Source: Opitutaceae bacterium TAV5 (GTDB taxonomy: Bacteria > Verrucomicrobiota > Verrucomicrobiia > Opitutales > Opitutaceae). Taken from it: a DNA stretch of 64,000 nucleotides. The position numbers were made by a program, and so were the translations under genes. The stretch spans positions 3,333,001-3,397,000 of the forward strand of contig CP007053.1 of NCBI GenBank assembly GCA_000242935.3. The letters run 5' to 3'. The notes beneath the pieces are model-generated. The model ran no database searches. It saw only the letters and a program-made list of their open reading frames with translations, and was not told the origin of the DNA. Positions 10,114 through 23,091 of the stretch are shown here, piece after piece. Position 1 is the stretch's first letter. The number at the start of each line of letters is the position of its first letter.

Positions 10114-10308
10114 AGGGCAGGAGCAAATGCCCGGGCGCAATTCTGGCAAGCGGGATTCGGTGTTTGGCAAGGATTGTGCTTCATCGCGGCGATCCGCTGC
10201 CGGGGGAGGAAGGCGGGAGAAAAAAATGAATGGCGGGAAGGCGCGCTTTGCTCCGGATCATCGCATCCCGCCTCGACACGCGGGGCGTCCTGGCAATATT
10301 TCCCGGCT

Positions 10309-11757
<1,449 letters not shown>

Positions 11758-11773
11758 CGGCGCAAGGCGTGCG

Positions 11774-11809
11774 CCCGGCCCCGGGGTCGGGGGGCCGGGG
11801 GGGGGGGGG
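11774..11809 (+). terminator. GC-rich hairpin followed by a 13-G run after clpX
   Basis: Starting 17 bp past the clpX stop, CCCGGCCCC (11774-11782) pairs with GGGGCCGGG (11791-11799) around an 8-base loop and runs into 13 consecutive G (11797-11809). It could act as a strong hairpin, but there is no T-run, so it is not a classical intrinsic terminator. Confidence 0.35.
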
Positions 11810-11913
11810 AGGATTTTGCCGGACGCTTTTTCTGCCGCGTGTCCCTGCCGATTCCGTTGCAAAACTGCCCTGAAAAATCGTGCGCAAAGGCGTATGATTT
11901 TCTCAAACCCAAG

Positions 11914-12180
11914 GCAGGCAAGCCAACTGCGAATGGACGCGAATGGACGCGAATAGAGCGGTTCAAATAAAGCTGTAGCCGTTTTTAACCACGGATTTCA
12001 CTGATTATCACGGATACAAACCATGCCTTGCCGCTTCCTTCTTATCCGTGTGCATCCGTGATATCCGTGGTTCTGTTTTCAGAATCCTGTACGGCTGCAA
12101 TTTTTTAAAAAATGCTCTAAAACCGGATGGAGCCGCAACCTCTGTCTTCATTCGCGTTCATTCGCGGTTGGTTTGCCTGC
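11914..12180. repeat. Nested palindromic intergenic repeat (267 bp)
   Basis: The 489-bp gap between clpX and the methyltransferase is mostly one large nested palindrome. The outer arms 11914-11944 and 12150-12180 are inverted copies with 28 of 31 bases matching; they contain tandem GAATGGACGC units on the left. The inner arms 11988-12017 and about 12043-12072 are inverted, imperfect copies beginning AACCACGGAT. Between them a shorter pair containing GCTGTAGCCGT is also partly matched. The transcript would fold into one long cruciform or hairpin. No gene is visible within it. It looks like a non-autonomous palindromic element. The rest of the gap (11810-11913 and 12181-12246) shows nothing recognisable. 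Confidence 0.75.
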
Positions 12181-12246
12181 TCCGGTTTTTGACGCAACCG
12201 GCCTGCGCCCTTCGTATGAACATCCGGAAACTTTGAGTCGCCGGTA

Positions 12247-13053
12247 TTATCCGTGCTTGCGGGCCACGAGGCTGAGGCGGGGCCACCACCAGGTGATCTT
12301 GCCGTTTTCCTCCGCGAGCCGGAGCGCGGTGCGGACGGATTCGGGGACGGTGCGGACGGCTTCGAGCACCCGCGCCCGGTTTTCCGGCGAAGTGGCGGCG
12401 GTTTCGAAATACCAGTCGAGATCGGGCTGTTTGAACGGAAACAGCTCCGAGCGGAGAATCGTCAGGACGCCGGTGGCGCGGACGAGGTCTTCCCAGGCGG
12501 CGCGGGAGAGGAAACGGCCGTGGCTCGGGTCGCGCCATTTTTCCACGCGGTGCAGCCACGCTTCGGTTTCGGGCGAGTGATCGGGCACGCTGCCGTCGAT
12601 GAGCAGGAAGAGGCCGCCGGGCCGCAGCACGCGGGCGGCCTCGCGCACGAAGCCGGCGGGGTCGCTGAAGTGGTGCGGTGCGATGCGCGACGAGACGAGG
12701 TCGAAGCTCGCATCGGCAAACGGCAGCGCTTCGGCGGGAAAGAGGCGGGTCGCGAGAGTGAAACCGGCGTCGGCCGCGAGCCGGCGGGCATTTTCGAGCA
12801 TGCGCGGCGCGATGTCGCCGGCCGTGACGTGGTAGCCGAGCCGGGCGAGGTGCAGGGCGGTGTGGCCGCCGCCGGTGGCGATGTCGAGGGCGGCGCCGTG
12901 GCCGGCGGCGGGGGAGGGAAGGTCGATGCCCTCGAGCGCGGCGGTGATGTCGGCGGTGTCGGCGAGGATGTGGGTTTTGCCGTAACGGTCGCTCTGGCGA
13001 TCGAATTGTGCGGCAGCGGCGGCCTGGGCGGCGTCGAGTGCGTCGGATTTCAT
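12247..13053 (-). CDS. Class I SAM-dependent methyltransferase (Methyltransf_11 / UbiE-like)
   Basis: A 268-residue Rossmann-fold methyltransferase. Motif I is ALDIATGGGHTALHLA (about residues 55-70), which binds S-adenosylmethionine. Motif II is VTAGDIAPRMLENAR with the acidic residue for the ribose. Motif III-like FDLVSSRIAPHHF and LRPGGLFLLID follow. The fold and length fit small-molecule methyltransferases of the UbiE/Methyltransf_11 group, but the substrate cannot be assigned. It is a single gene with lpxB downstream on the same strand after 150 bp. An ATG at 13053 gives the natural start; no strong ribosome site is seen. Confidence 0.85.
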   Translation of the reverse strand: MKSDALDAAQAAAAAQFDRQSDRYGKTHILADTADITAALEGIDLPSPAAGHGAALDIATGGGHTALHLARLGYHVTAGDIAPRMLENARRLAADAGFTLATRLFPAEALPFADASFDLVSSRIAPHHFSDPAGFVREAARVLRPGGLFLLIDGSVPDHSPETEAWLHRVEKWRDPSHGRFLSRAAWEDLVRATGVLTILRSELFPFKQPDLDWYFETAATSPENRARVLEAVRTVPESVRTALRLAEENGKITWWWPRLSLVARKHG

Positions 13054-13203
13054 GATGGTGCGCGGGATGTCGTCGGCGACGATCTTACGCCTGCCGGGCT
13101 GATAACGGAAATACTTGTTGGGTTTCCGGTGATGCCCGGGAGGAATGATGCCGGCATCCGCGGCGCGGTTCGCGGGCGCGGGTTATCCGGCCTCGCGGCC
13201 TCT

Positions 13204-14409
13204 TCACAGATGCCGGAGCACCCAGTCCGTGGCGGTGCCGGCGGCGGGCTGGCGGAGGAGGGCGCGGAGGCGTGCGGCCTGCTCGCGGGTGCGGGCGAGG
13301 CGGGCGGGGCGTTTCTCCGGGTCGAGACAATCGTGCAACTCGCCGGCGAGCGCTTCGGGCGTGGCGGCGTTTTGCAGGTACTCGGGGTACATCGGTTCGC
13401 GCAGCAGGAGGTTGGAAATGCCGAGGTACGGGATTTTCACGAGTATCCGGCCGAGCAGGTAGGTGAGCGGATTGGCCCGGTAGGCGATGGCGCCGGGGAT
13501 CTCCGCCAGCGCCACGTGCAGCGACATCGTGCCGCTGCTCATGAGCACGGCGGAGGCCGGGCCGGGTTCGTCGTGATCGCCGGTTTTCTGAAAATGCAGC
13601 CAGCGCGGCGGCGTGGGCGGTAATGTATTTTCAATGACGCGCAGGATGGTGTCGCTCGGGTAGAGGACGAGCGCGTCGCGCGCGTTGAAGGCATCGTCGC
13701 GGGGATGGTTGGCGTCGTGCGTGGCGTGGCCGGCGACGAGCAGCGGAAAAATGCGGGCGACGGCCTGCTTGCGGCTGCCGGGCAGGAGCAGGACGGGGCC
13801 GTCGGGGTCGTAGCGGACGGGCGGGCGGTAGTCGGGCGCGAGGAAGGGGTGGCCGACAAATTCGACGGGCAGGGGCGTGTCCTTGTAGCACTCGACCTCG
13901 AAGGGGAAAATGACGGCGAGCGCGTCGAGGTGTTCGGCCATCCTGAAGCGGCGCTTCGCTTTCCAGGCCCAGATTTGCGGGGAGATGTAGTAGAGGAGGC
14001 GGATGTCGCCGCCGCCCTTGACGGAGAGCCCGCGTTCGTGGAGCGCGGCGGCGAGGCGGAGGTTGAGGCCGGGATAATCGACAAAGAGGACGGCGCGCGG
14101 CCGGTAGACGGTGATCCAGCGGAGGATCTCGTTGAAGAGGGTTTTGAAGAAAGAGTAGTTTTTCAGCACCTCGACGAGGCCGACGACGGAGGTGGCCGTC
14201 ATGTCGTGCAGGAGCTGCGCGCCGGCGGCGGCGATGGCAGGGCCGCCGAGCGCGGAGACGGCGAGATCGGGCTGGCGCTGGCGAAGGTCGGCCACGATGC
14301 GCGCGGCGTGTTCGTCACCCGAATGCTCGCCGGCGACGATGAGCAGATCGACGCGGCCGCCGGCGGGCGGCGAAAGACGAAAAGGAAGCTGGAGGCGCTG
14401 GTCGGACAT
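13204..14409 (-). CDS. lpxB: Lipid-A-disaccharide synthase
   Basis: A 401-residue LpxB, the GT19 enzyme that joins UDP-2,3-diacylglucosamine and lipid X to form the tetraacyl disaccharide of lipid A at the inner membrane. Landmarks: LLIVAGEHSGDEHAA at the N-terminus, MTATSVVGLVEVLKNY, PRAVLFVDYPGLNLRLA, LLYYISPQIWAWK, LLPGSRKQAV and the late MSSGTMSLHVAL, all characteristic. I start at the ATG at 14409 (MSDQRLQLPF); the frame continues upstream, but there it runs through a repeat. A GnnA-like oxidoreductase lies upstream on the same strand, a pairing known from lipid A operons. Confidence 0.95.
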   Translation of the reverse strand: MSDQRLQLPFRLSPPAGGRVDLLIVAGEHSGDEHAARIVADLRQRQPDLAVSALGGPAIAAAGAQLLHDMTATSVVGLVEVLKNYSFFKTLFNEILRWITVYRPRAVLFVDYPGLNLRLAAALHERGLSVKGGGDIRLLYYISPQIWAWKAKRRFRMAEHLDALAVIFPFEVECYKDTPLPVEFVGHPFLAPDYRPPVRYDPDGPVLLLPGSRKQAVARIFPLLVAGHATHDANHPRDDAFNARDALVLYPSDTILRVIENTLPPTPPRWLHFQKTGDHDEPGPASAVLMSSGTMSLHVALAEIPGAIAYRANPLTYLLGRILVKIPYLGISNLLLREPMYPEYLQNAATPEALAGELHDCLDPEKRPARLARTREQAARLRALLRQPAAGTATDWVLRHL

Positions 14410-14473
14410 GTTTTCCGGAGAAGAGTTAACCACTGATCCACACGAATGAACACTAATGAAAGGCAGATGAGGA

Positions 14474-14569
14474 ACCGCTAAAGAACGCTGAAATCCGCTA
14501 AAGCCAATCACGGGCAGAGGTTGCCCGTACCCGGTTCGATTTTAGCGTTCTTCAGCGTTCTTTAGCGGT
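14474..14569. repeat. Palindromic intergenic repeat between lpxB and the Gfo/Idh gene
   Basis: The arms 14474-14502 and 14541-14569 are inverted copies, rich in CGCTAAAGAACGCT units, with only a few mismatches in 29 bases. Inside them ACGGGCA (14510-14516) pairs perfectly with TGCCCGT (14522-14528), giving a nested hairpin. To its right (14428-14458) lies an unpaired stretch CCACACGAATGAACACTAAT that resembles half of another repeat. The element separates lpxB from the upstream gene. Confidence 0.7.
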
Positions 14570-14583
14570 CAAACCGGTCCGGT

Positions 14584-15600
14584 TTATTTCGTGTTGGCGC
14601 GGATCTGGTCGCTGATGGCGATGGCGATTTCGAGGGCGGTCTTGCCGAGGCCGCCGCCGACCTTGGGCTGGCGGGCGGCGCGGACGGTTTCCACAAAATC
14701 GGCGAGTTCGAGCGCGAGCGGCTCGCCTTTTTCGATAGGGATGTCCTTGACCGGGATTTTCGAGAGATCGCCGGCCTGCACGAGGCCCATCTTCAGCTTG
14801 ATGCCGTAGCCGAGCATGTCGCTTTTTTTGACGAGGTGCCCCTTCTGGTTCATGAAATCGAGCGAGAGGTAGGCGTCTTCCTGGAAGACGCGGATCTCGC
14901 GGACTTTTTTCGTGCTGATGCGGCTGGTGCTGAGGTTGGCGACGCAGCCGTTTTCGAAAACAATGCGGGCATTGGCGATGTCCTCGGTCTTCGAGAGGAT
15001 GTTGACGCCGACGCTCTCGATGCGGGCGACGGGGGATTTGACGAGGGCGAGCACGATGCCGATGTCGTGGATCATCAGGTCGAGCGTGACGCCGACCTCG
15101 GTGCCGCGCGGGGTGAAGGGCGCGAGGCGCTCGGCGGTGATGTAGCGCGGGTCCCGGATGTGTTTTTCGAGAAAACTCATCACGGGGTTGAAGTGTTCGA
15201 TGTGGCCGACCTGCACGACGACGCCGGCGGCGCGGGCGGCGGAGAGCACTTTTTCGGCTTCGGGAAGCGTGGCGGTGATGGGTTTCTCGATGAGGAGGTG
15301 GCAGCCTTTGGCGAGGAGGGGCAGGGCGACTTCGGCGTGTTTGTCGGTGGGCACGACGACGGAGACGGCGTCGCAGGCGTCGCCGAGTTCGTCGAGCGTG
15401 GCGAAGCGGTGACACTGGTGACGTTCGCAGATCTCCTTCGCGCGGGCGTCGTTGGCCTCGAAGATGCCGGCGAATTCGATGTCGGGCATGGCGGCGTAGA
15501 TGCGCGCGTGGTGCTGGCCGAGCGACCCGGTGCCGACGACACCGCAGCGGATTTTGTTCTGTTTCGAGGAGGAGCGGGAGGATCGGGTGAAAAAACTCAC
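14584..15600 (-). CDS. Gfo/Idh/MocA family oxidoreductase, GnnA-like
   Basis: A 338-residue NAD-dependent dehydrogenase. The Rossmann start is RCGVVGTGSLGQHHARIY, followed by the family signature LLIEKPITATLPEA with the conserved EKP lysine at the active site, and VGHIEHFNPV and LMIHDIGI, which supply the catalytic histidine/aspartate region. Homologues beside lpxB are typically GnnA-type UDP-GlcNAc 3-oxidases, which prepare UDP-GlcNAc3N so that lipid A carries amide-linked acyl chains. That role is inferred from family and neighbour; a GnnB aminotransferase is not in the window. The ATG at 15600 follows a gap holding a perfect inverted repeat. Confidence 0.8.
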   Translation of the reverse strand: MSFFTRSSRSSSKQNKIRCGVVGTGSLGQHHARIYAAMPDIEFAGIFEANDARAKEICERHQCHRFATLDELGDACDAVSVVVPTDKHAEVALPLLAKGCHLLIEKPITATLPEAEKVLSAARAAGVVVQVGHIEHFNPVMSFLEKHIRDPRYITAERLAPFTPRGTEVGVTLDLMIHDIGIVLALVKSPVARIESVGVNILSKTEDIANARIVFENGCVANLSTSRISTKKVREIRVFQEDAYLSLDFMNQKGHLVKKSDMLGYGIKLKMGLVQAGDLSKIPVKDIPIEKGEPLALELADFVETVRAARQPKVGGGLGKTALEIAIAISDQIRANTK

Positions 15601-15707
15601 GGAAGGATGCGGGATGGATGGATGCGAAACGGGAAAGGCGCCACGTTACAGGTCCGGCGGGGCTCCGCGATGCAGAAAAAAGCGGCAGAGACGGGGGGGA
15701 GGGGGGG

Positions 15708-15827
15708 AGTTTGAATTTTGAAGTTTGAAATTGGAAGCCGGTCTCCGGCATCGCGGGTCATCCCCGCTCTGGCGAGCACCGTCCGCTTGTCGACCCGCTT
15801 CCAATTTCAAACTTCAAAATTCAAACT
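15708..15827. repeat. Intergenic repeat with perfect 31-bp inverted arms
   Basis: The arms 15708-15738 and 15797-15827 are exact inverted copies over 31 bases, made of AGTTTGAA/TTTGAAAT-like units. The 58-bp centre contains a smaller GCGGG/CCCGC hairpin. G-rich runs (15694-15707) flank the left arm and a C-rich run flanks the right arm. It fills most of the 246-bp gap between the GnnA-like gene and the MscS gene. No coding potential is seen. Confidence 0.85.
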
Positions 15828-15846
15828 TCACCCTCCCCGGCCTCCA

Positions 15847-17202
15847 TTACTTGGCGTCGCTGCGTCCGGCCGCCCATTGTTTGGCGAGCGGGCCGTCGAA
15901 TTGCAGGGTCTGCGTGGGGTAGGCGAAGGAGAGGCCGCGGGCAGCGACGGCGCGCATGATGGCCAGGTTGATGCGCTGGCGCAGGACCATGAACCGGTTG
16001 AAGTCGGGGCTCCGCGTCGTGTAGCCGACCGCGATGTCGAGCGACGAGGCGCTGAGGTCGCGGAACCACGCCTGCTGGCCGCCGGGCAGGACCTCCTCCT
16101 TCTCGGCCTCGAGGATTGCGGCGATATCCCGCACGATGGCCTCGATCTGTTCGGGCGTGGTGTCGTAGGTGAGGCTGACGACCATGTCGACGCGGCGCTG
16201 GATAAACCGCGACTGGTTGACGATGGTTTCGGCGGCCACGGTCTTGTTGGGAATGATGGCGAGCGACCTGTCGGGGAGCCGGAGCCGGGTGGAGCGCAGG
16301 CCGATGTCTTCCACCACACCGCTGTTGTTACCGATCTTGATGGCTTCGCCGATCTTGAAGGGCTGGTCGATGGCGACGACCACCGATCCGAAAAGGTTGG
16401 CGATGGTGTCCTGGGCGGCGAGGGCGAAGGCGAGACCGCCGATACCGAGGCCGGCGAGGAAGGCGCTGACGTTGGCACCGAGGTTTTGCGCGATCATGAG
16501 CACGGCGAGGATCACGAAGGCGGCGATGAGCGTCTTCTTGATCCACGGCATGAAGGCGGCGACGCCGGCCTGGCGCCGGAGAGCGATTTCATGGAGATGG
16601 TCGAGAACCGTGCCGAGGGCGCGGATCAGCAGCCAGAAGAAGCAGAGGGAGAAGGCGATGGTGGCGGCGTAGGCCTTGATGAGGGCGGTCGAGGCGGGGA
16701 GCTTCAGGACGTTGACGGCGATAAAAAATCCGGCGAGCAGAACGAAAGCGCCGACGGGCTGTTCGACGGCGGCGGCAAGTTTGTCGTCCAGCGTGCTGCG
16801 CGTGCGTGCGGCGAGCCGGTGAAAGAGCGCAAAGAGCCAGTAGGCGACGAGCCGCTTCAGCAGGTAGAACACCACGAGAACCGAACCCGCGATGATGTAG
16901 CGTGTGGTGGTGTTGCCGGAGGTCTTGACGTCGAGCGCCTCCAGCAGGGAGTTGGTGGCATCCGTGACGAAACCGGGTGTCTCGACCTTGGCCTCGCCGC
17001 TGGCTACGGCGGCGGCTGCCGCGGTGGTGTTGGGGTCGGGCGAAGATACGGCGGCGGACGGGGTGGAAGAGGAGGCGCTTTCGGACGCGGGCGGCGCGGG
17101 CTCGTTCCGGGCGGGCAGGGCCGGAGCGACGAGCAGCGGGACCAGCAGAAAGGCAAACCGGGCGAGGAAGCGTGGCAGGGTGGCGAAGGACGGCAAGTGC
17201 AT
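15847..17202 (-). CDS. Mechanosensitive ion channel, MscS family
   Basis: A 451-residue membrane protein starting at the ATG at 17202 (MHLPSFATLPRFL); an in-frame start at 17307 is possible but adds a basic, unlikely N-terminus. A signal-like segment (FAFLLVPLLVAPALPA) is followed by an Ala/Ser/Pro-rich periplasmic stretch and about five transmembrane helices. The pore-lining helix is ANVSAFLAGLGIGGLAFALAA, followed by the MscS beta-domain signature NLFGSVVVAIDQPFKIGE. It should gate under membrane tension to release solutes at osmotic downshock. It is larger than E. coli MscS (286 residues), like many extended family members. No operon partner is apparent. Confidence 0.9.
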   Translation of the reverse strand: MHLPSFATLPRFLARFAFLLVPLLVAPALPARNEPAPPASESASSSTPSAAVSSPDPNTTAAAAAVASGEAKVETPGFVTDATNSLLEALDVKTSGNTTTRYIIAGSVLVVFYLLKRLVAYWLFALFHRLAARTRSTLDDKLAAAVEQPVGAFVLLAGFFIAVNVLKLPASTALIKAYAATIAFSLCFFWLLIRALGTVLDHLHEIALRRQAGVAAFMPWIKKTLIAAFVILAVLMIAQNLGANVSAFLAGLGIGGLAFALAAQDTIANLFGSVVVAIDQPFKIGEAIKIGNNSGVVEDIGLRSTRLRLPDRSLAIIPNKTVAAETIVNQSRFIQRRVDMVVSLTYDTTPEQIEAIVRDIAAILEAEKEEVLPGGQQAWFRDLSASSLDIAVGYTTRSPDFNRFMVLRQRINLAIMRAVAARGLSFAYPTQTLQFDGPLAKQWAAGRSDAK

Positions 17203-17454
17203 GACGGTGATGTAGCGAAACGGACGGAGTGCGGAAAGTGCGAGACGGTACTTTCGTTTGCGGTATGCGCGCGAGAGCCGGGAGTCAAACCGGAGCAGGA
17301 ATATCACGGTTCACGCAGGTGCGATGCAACGTGATGTCAGCCCGGGCGCAAAACATGACGATGCGGTGCGTCAGGTCGCCGGGGAGGGCGTCGAAGAGCC
17401 GCCTTCCACACTCACGGACCGGGAAGCCCGTGCCCCTTTTTGCGTTCCGGCCGC

Positions 17455-17949
17455 TCAACTCAGGATCAGCATCAGCGAGTTTTTTTCGATCTGCTGGTCC
17501 TTGGCCACGCGCACGCTGCTCACCGTGCCGGCGCGCGGGGCCATGAATTCGTTGTGCATCTTCATCGACTCGAGCACGACGAGCGTCTGCCCCTTTTCCA
17601 CCGTCTGGCCCTCCTTGACGAGGACGTCCACGATCACGCCCGGCATCGGCGCGCGCAGGGACACTTCGCCCGTTTGCGAACCGGCCGGGCCGCGCAGGCC
17701 CGCGAGGCGGTGGGTGCGCTCGTCCACGATGCGCACGTCGTGGGTTTCCCCGCGCACCTGCACGCGGTAACAGTCCTCCATCGGCTGGAGGCGCAGGGCG
17801 TAGGAACGGCCGTTGACCAGCAGGCTGAAAAGCGTGCCGTCGAGCGAGGTTTGCAGGTCGGCGGTCACAGGCTCGCCATCGACCAGCAGCCTGTCGCCGT
17901 CGATCTTGATGTTGAGGGTCTGGTCTCCGACGGTGGCGATGTATTTCAT
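17455..17949 (-). CDS. Biotin carboxyl carrier protein of an acyl-CoA carboxylase
   Basis: A 164-residue biotin carrier. The C-terminal about 75 residues form the biotinyl domain with the modified lysine in VLESMKMHNEFMAP. The preceding LRAPMPGVIVDVLVKEGQTV is the usual hinge. The N-terminal half resembles the linker domain seen in propionyl-CoA/pyruvate carboxylase-type carriers. It is the last gene of a three-gene operon (carboxyltransferase, biotin carboxylase, carrier), 67 bp after the carboxylase stop, and should shuttle carboxybiotin between the two enzymes. Confidence 0.93.
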   Translation of the reverse strand: MKYIATVGDQTLNIKIDGDRLLVDGEPVTADLQTSLDGTLFSLLVNGRSYALRLQPMEDCYRVQVRGETHDVRIVDERTHRLAGLRGPAGSQTGEVSLRAPMPGVIVDVLVKEGQTVEKGQTLVVLESMKMHNEFMAPRAGTVSSVRVAKDQQIEKNSLMLILS

Positions 17950-18016
17950 GGGGAGCGGGATTTCGGGATCCGGGTGATATGGGTGGTGAAGGGCGACGGC
18001 AGCGGGAAGGGGAGGA

Positions 18017-19528
<1,512 letters not shown>

Positions 19529-19536
19529 GGCGGGTT

Positions 19537-19542
19537 CCTCCT

Positions 19543-19543
<1 letters not shown>
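19537..19543 (-). promoter_or_regulatory. Strong Shine-Dalgarno that fixes the GTG start of the biotin carboxylase
   Basis: AAGGAGG on the minus strand lies 8 bases before the GTG at 19528, and its first base is the last base of the TGA stop of the upstream carboxyltransferase gene. This arrangement supports the GTG start and translational coupling. Confidence 0.8.
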
Positions 19544-21078
<1,535 letters not shown>

Positions 21079-21370
21079 GATCAGGGAGAGGAGGACGGGT
21101 TTGCCCGAGAGGGCGGGGGTTGGAGGGCGAGGGTGGGCCTGACGGGGAAACTGGCCGGGTGGGGCCCGGTGTCAATTTGCCGCCTTCATGTAATAGAATT
21201 CCTAATGGAATGGATTCGGCGGACTGAAATCCGGTACGTGCCCCGGTCATGTCCGGCGTGCCGCGCTCCGCCGGGTTTCACGAAAATTCCTGCGCCAGCC
21301 GCCGCCGTCGCGCCGGGCAGGCGAGACGGGAGTTTGGCCCGGGCGATCCACGGATTCGCCGGACGGGCGG
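21079..21370. other. 292-bp intergenic region upstream of the carboxylase operon
   Basis: This gap must hold the promoter of the carboxylase operon (leftward). It contains an AT-richer patch at about 21188-21215 with a central GAATTC in an otherwise GC-rich sequence, and a GGCCGGGTGGGGCCCGG hairpin just downstream of it. I see no clear -35/-10 or -24/-12 pair and no gene. Confidence 0.3.
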
Positions 21371-23026
21371 CTATCCGGATGTCCGGGAACGATTCTGTTG
21401 CGGGTGCGCCAGCCCCCAGGCGACGCCGGTGAGGTGGCTGTTGATGCGGCGGAAGCCGTTCACGTAATCGAGGAAGTACGTGTTTGTCGCGACGCCGGCA
21501 TCGCTGCCGGCGCCCGCGGGCGCACCGGTCGAGGGCAAGGATTGCAGGCGTTCGTAGCAGGCTTGCTGGAGTTGGCGGCAGTGTTCGTTAAACGTGTGTT
21601 TGCCGGCGATGAAGGCATCGGCGAGTTCGTCGCCATCGAGCGAGAACAGGCTGACCGCGCCGTCGAAGCGTTGCAGGAGTTTGCCGTACACGTTTTCCAG
21701 GTCGCGCCATTCGTCGGCGGAGAGCCGGGCGGCTTCGAGGCGCTGCTTGATGACGAGATCGCAGAGGTGTTTGTCGAGCAGGTCGCCGACGGCCTCCATC
21801 TCCACGGCGAAGTTCATCAGGGCCACCTGCCAGCGGGTGTCGCGCGGGCTTTTCTCGCCGCCGATGTGGCTGAGGTAGTCGATGAGCTCGCGATTGTACC
21901 AGTCGACCTTGTCGTCCTCCTTCTGTATCCGTTTTGCCAGTTCAACGTCGCCGTTGCGGCAGGCCTGCCAGAAGCCGGTGAGCTGGGCGCGGACGCGGTC
22001 GGCCATGCGGAGCGTTTCGCGGGTGGCGCGGGCGAGCGCGACGGAAGGAGTGTCGAGCGCCTTGGGATCGAGATGGCTGGCTTCGCCGCCACCGGTGAGG
22101 GTGGCATCGGGCGCAGGCACGATGAGCGCGGCCAGGCGCATGACGGGCGTGAGGAACGGGAGCGCGAGCAGGCCGACCGCCACATTGAAGAGCGTGTGAT
22201 ACATGACGATCCGGTGCGTCAGGTCACCGGGGAGGGCGTCGAAGAGCCGGGTCGCCACGGAGGGCGCCAGCAGCAGGGGAAGGGCGAGGGCGAGTTTGGC
22301 GAGGAGGTTGCCCACGCCGAGCCGGCGCGCATCGGTCGTACCCCAGCCGACGACGAGCGAACTGACGCCGACGCCGACATTGGTGCCGAGCACCCAGGGC
22401 ACGAGTTCGGGAGCACCGAGCAGGCCGGAGGCGCACAGGCCGAGACCGAGGCCGACCGTGGCGGTGGAGCTTTGCAGGATGACGGCGAGCGCGGCCGTGC
22501 CGCCGAAGATCATCCAGGTGTGGCCGTGCAACAGGGCGAAGGCCTCGCGGGCATCCTGCGATTTCGCGATCGTTTCGGCGCCGTCGCCGATCATGGCGAT
22601 GGCGAGAAAAATGAAGCCGAGCGCGAGCAGGCACTGGCCGGCGCCGCGCAGGGCCTCGCGGCGGGTATACGCGAAGGCGGCCATGCCGAGGGCGATGAGC
22701 AGGCCGGCGTAGTCCTGGATGCGGACAGCCATGAACTGCACGAGCACGGTCATGCCGACATTGGCGCCGAGGAGCATGGCGAGCACGCCGCCGGGGCGAA
22801 GGCGCCCGTCGCCGAGCAGTTGCACGGCCATGATCGAGATACTGGTGGAGGAGGGGGAAACGACACCCGCCGCCGCGCCGGCGGTGAACGCTTTCCACGG
22901 GCGCGCGGTCAGGCCGGAGAGCCAGCCCACGAGGTGCCCGCCGAAGAGCCGGTCGAGACCTTTCCGGAGAAACCGGATGCCGAAGAGGATGAGGCCGATG
23001 CCGCCGAGGATCGCGATGGTGCTCAA
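21371..23026 (-). CDS. Na/Pi cotransporter family protein with C-terminal PhoU-like domain
   Basis: A 551-residue NptA/YjbB-type transporter. The first about 300 residues hold two inverted repeats of Na/Pi cotransporter helices with the family's QSSTAT-type signatures (GVVSPSSTSISIMAV and AVILQSSTATVGLGLG). After residue about 330 a soluble helical PhoU-like domain follows (ATRETLRMADRVRAQL, DDKVDWYNRELIDYLSHI). It probably moves phosphate with sodium across the inner membrane, with the PhoU-like part sensing or gating. The apparent start is a TTG at 23026 preceded by GGGGAGG; it overlaps the stop of a possible 22-codon leader (TTGA). The gene is single. Confidence 0.88.
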   Translation of the reverse strand: MSTIAILGGIGLILFGIRFLRKGLDRLFGGHLVGWLSGLTARPWKAFTAGAAAGVVSPSSTSISIMAVQLLGDGRLRPGGVLAMLLGANVGMTVLVQFMAVRIQDYAGLLIALGMAAFAYTRREALRGAGQCLLALGFIFLAIAMIGDGAETIAKSQDAREAFALLHGHTWMIFGGTAALAVILQSSTATVGLGLGLCASGLLGAPELVPWVLGTNVGVGVSSLVVGWGTTDARRLGVGNLLAKLALALPLLLAPSVATRLFDALPGDLTHRIVMYHTLFNVAVGLLALPFLTPVMRLAALIVPAPDATLTGGGEASHLDPKALDTPSVALARATRETLRMADRVRAQLTGFWQACRNGDVELAKRIQKEDDKVDWYNRELIDYLSHIGGEKSPRDTRWQVALMNFAVEMEAVGDLLDKHLCDLVIKQRLEAARLSADEWRDLENVYGKLLQRFDGAVSLFSLDGDELADAFIAGKHTFNEHCRQLQQACYERLQSLPSTGAPAGAGSDAGVATNTYFLDYVNGFRRINSHLTGVAWGLAHPQQNRSRTSG

Positions 23027-23091
23027 TTCGCGAGCGCCTCCCCGGGTGTGCGGTTGCGGTTAAAGTGGGCGGGCTGGACGGTGGCGGACAT
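23023..23091 (-). CDS. Possible 22-residue leader peptide overlapping the Na/Pi transporter start
   Basis: A short frame from an ATG at 23091 ends in a TGA that overlaps the TTG start of the transporter (TTGA), with the transporter's GGGGAGG inside its last codons. The peptide would begin MSATVQPAHFN and end EALAN. Overlap of this kind fits translational coupling. No family is recognised and the ATG itself has no strong ribosome site, so it may be chance. Confidence 0.25.
   Translation of the reverse strand: MSATVQPAHFNRNRTPGEALAN

Noticed and set aside
9115-10308. Upstream extension of the clpX frame by about 400 codons
   Set aside because: It is antisense to the kinase gene, and ClpX's zinc domain begins at the ATG at 10309.
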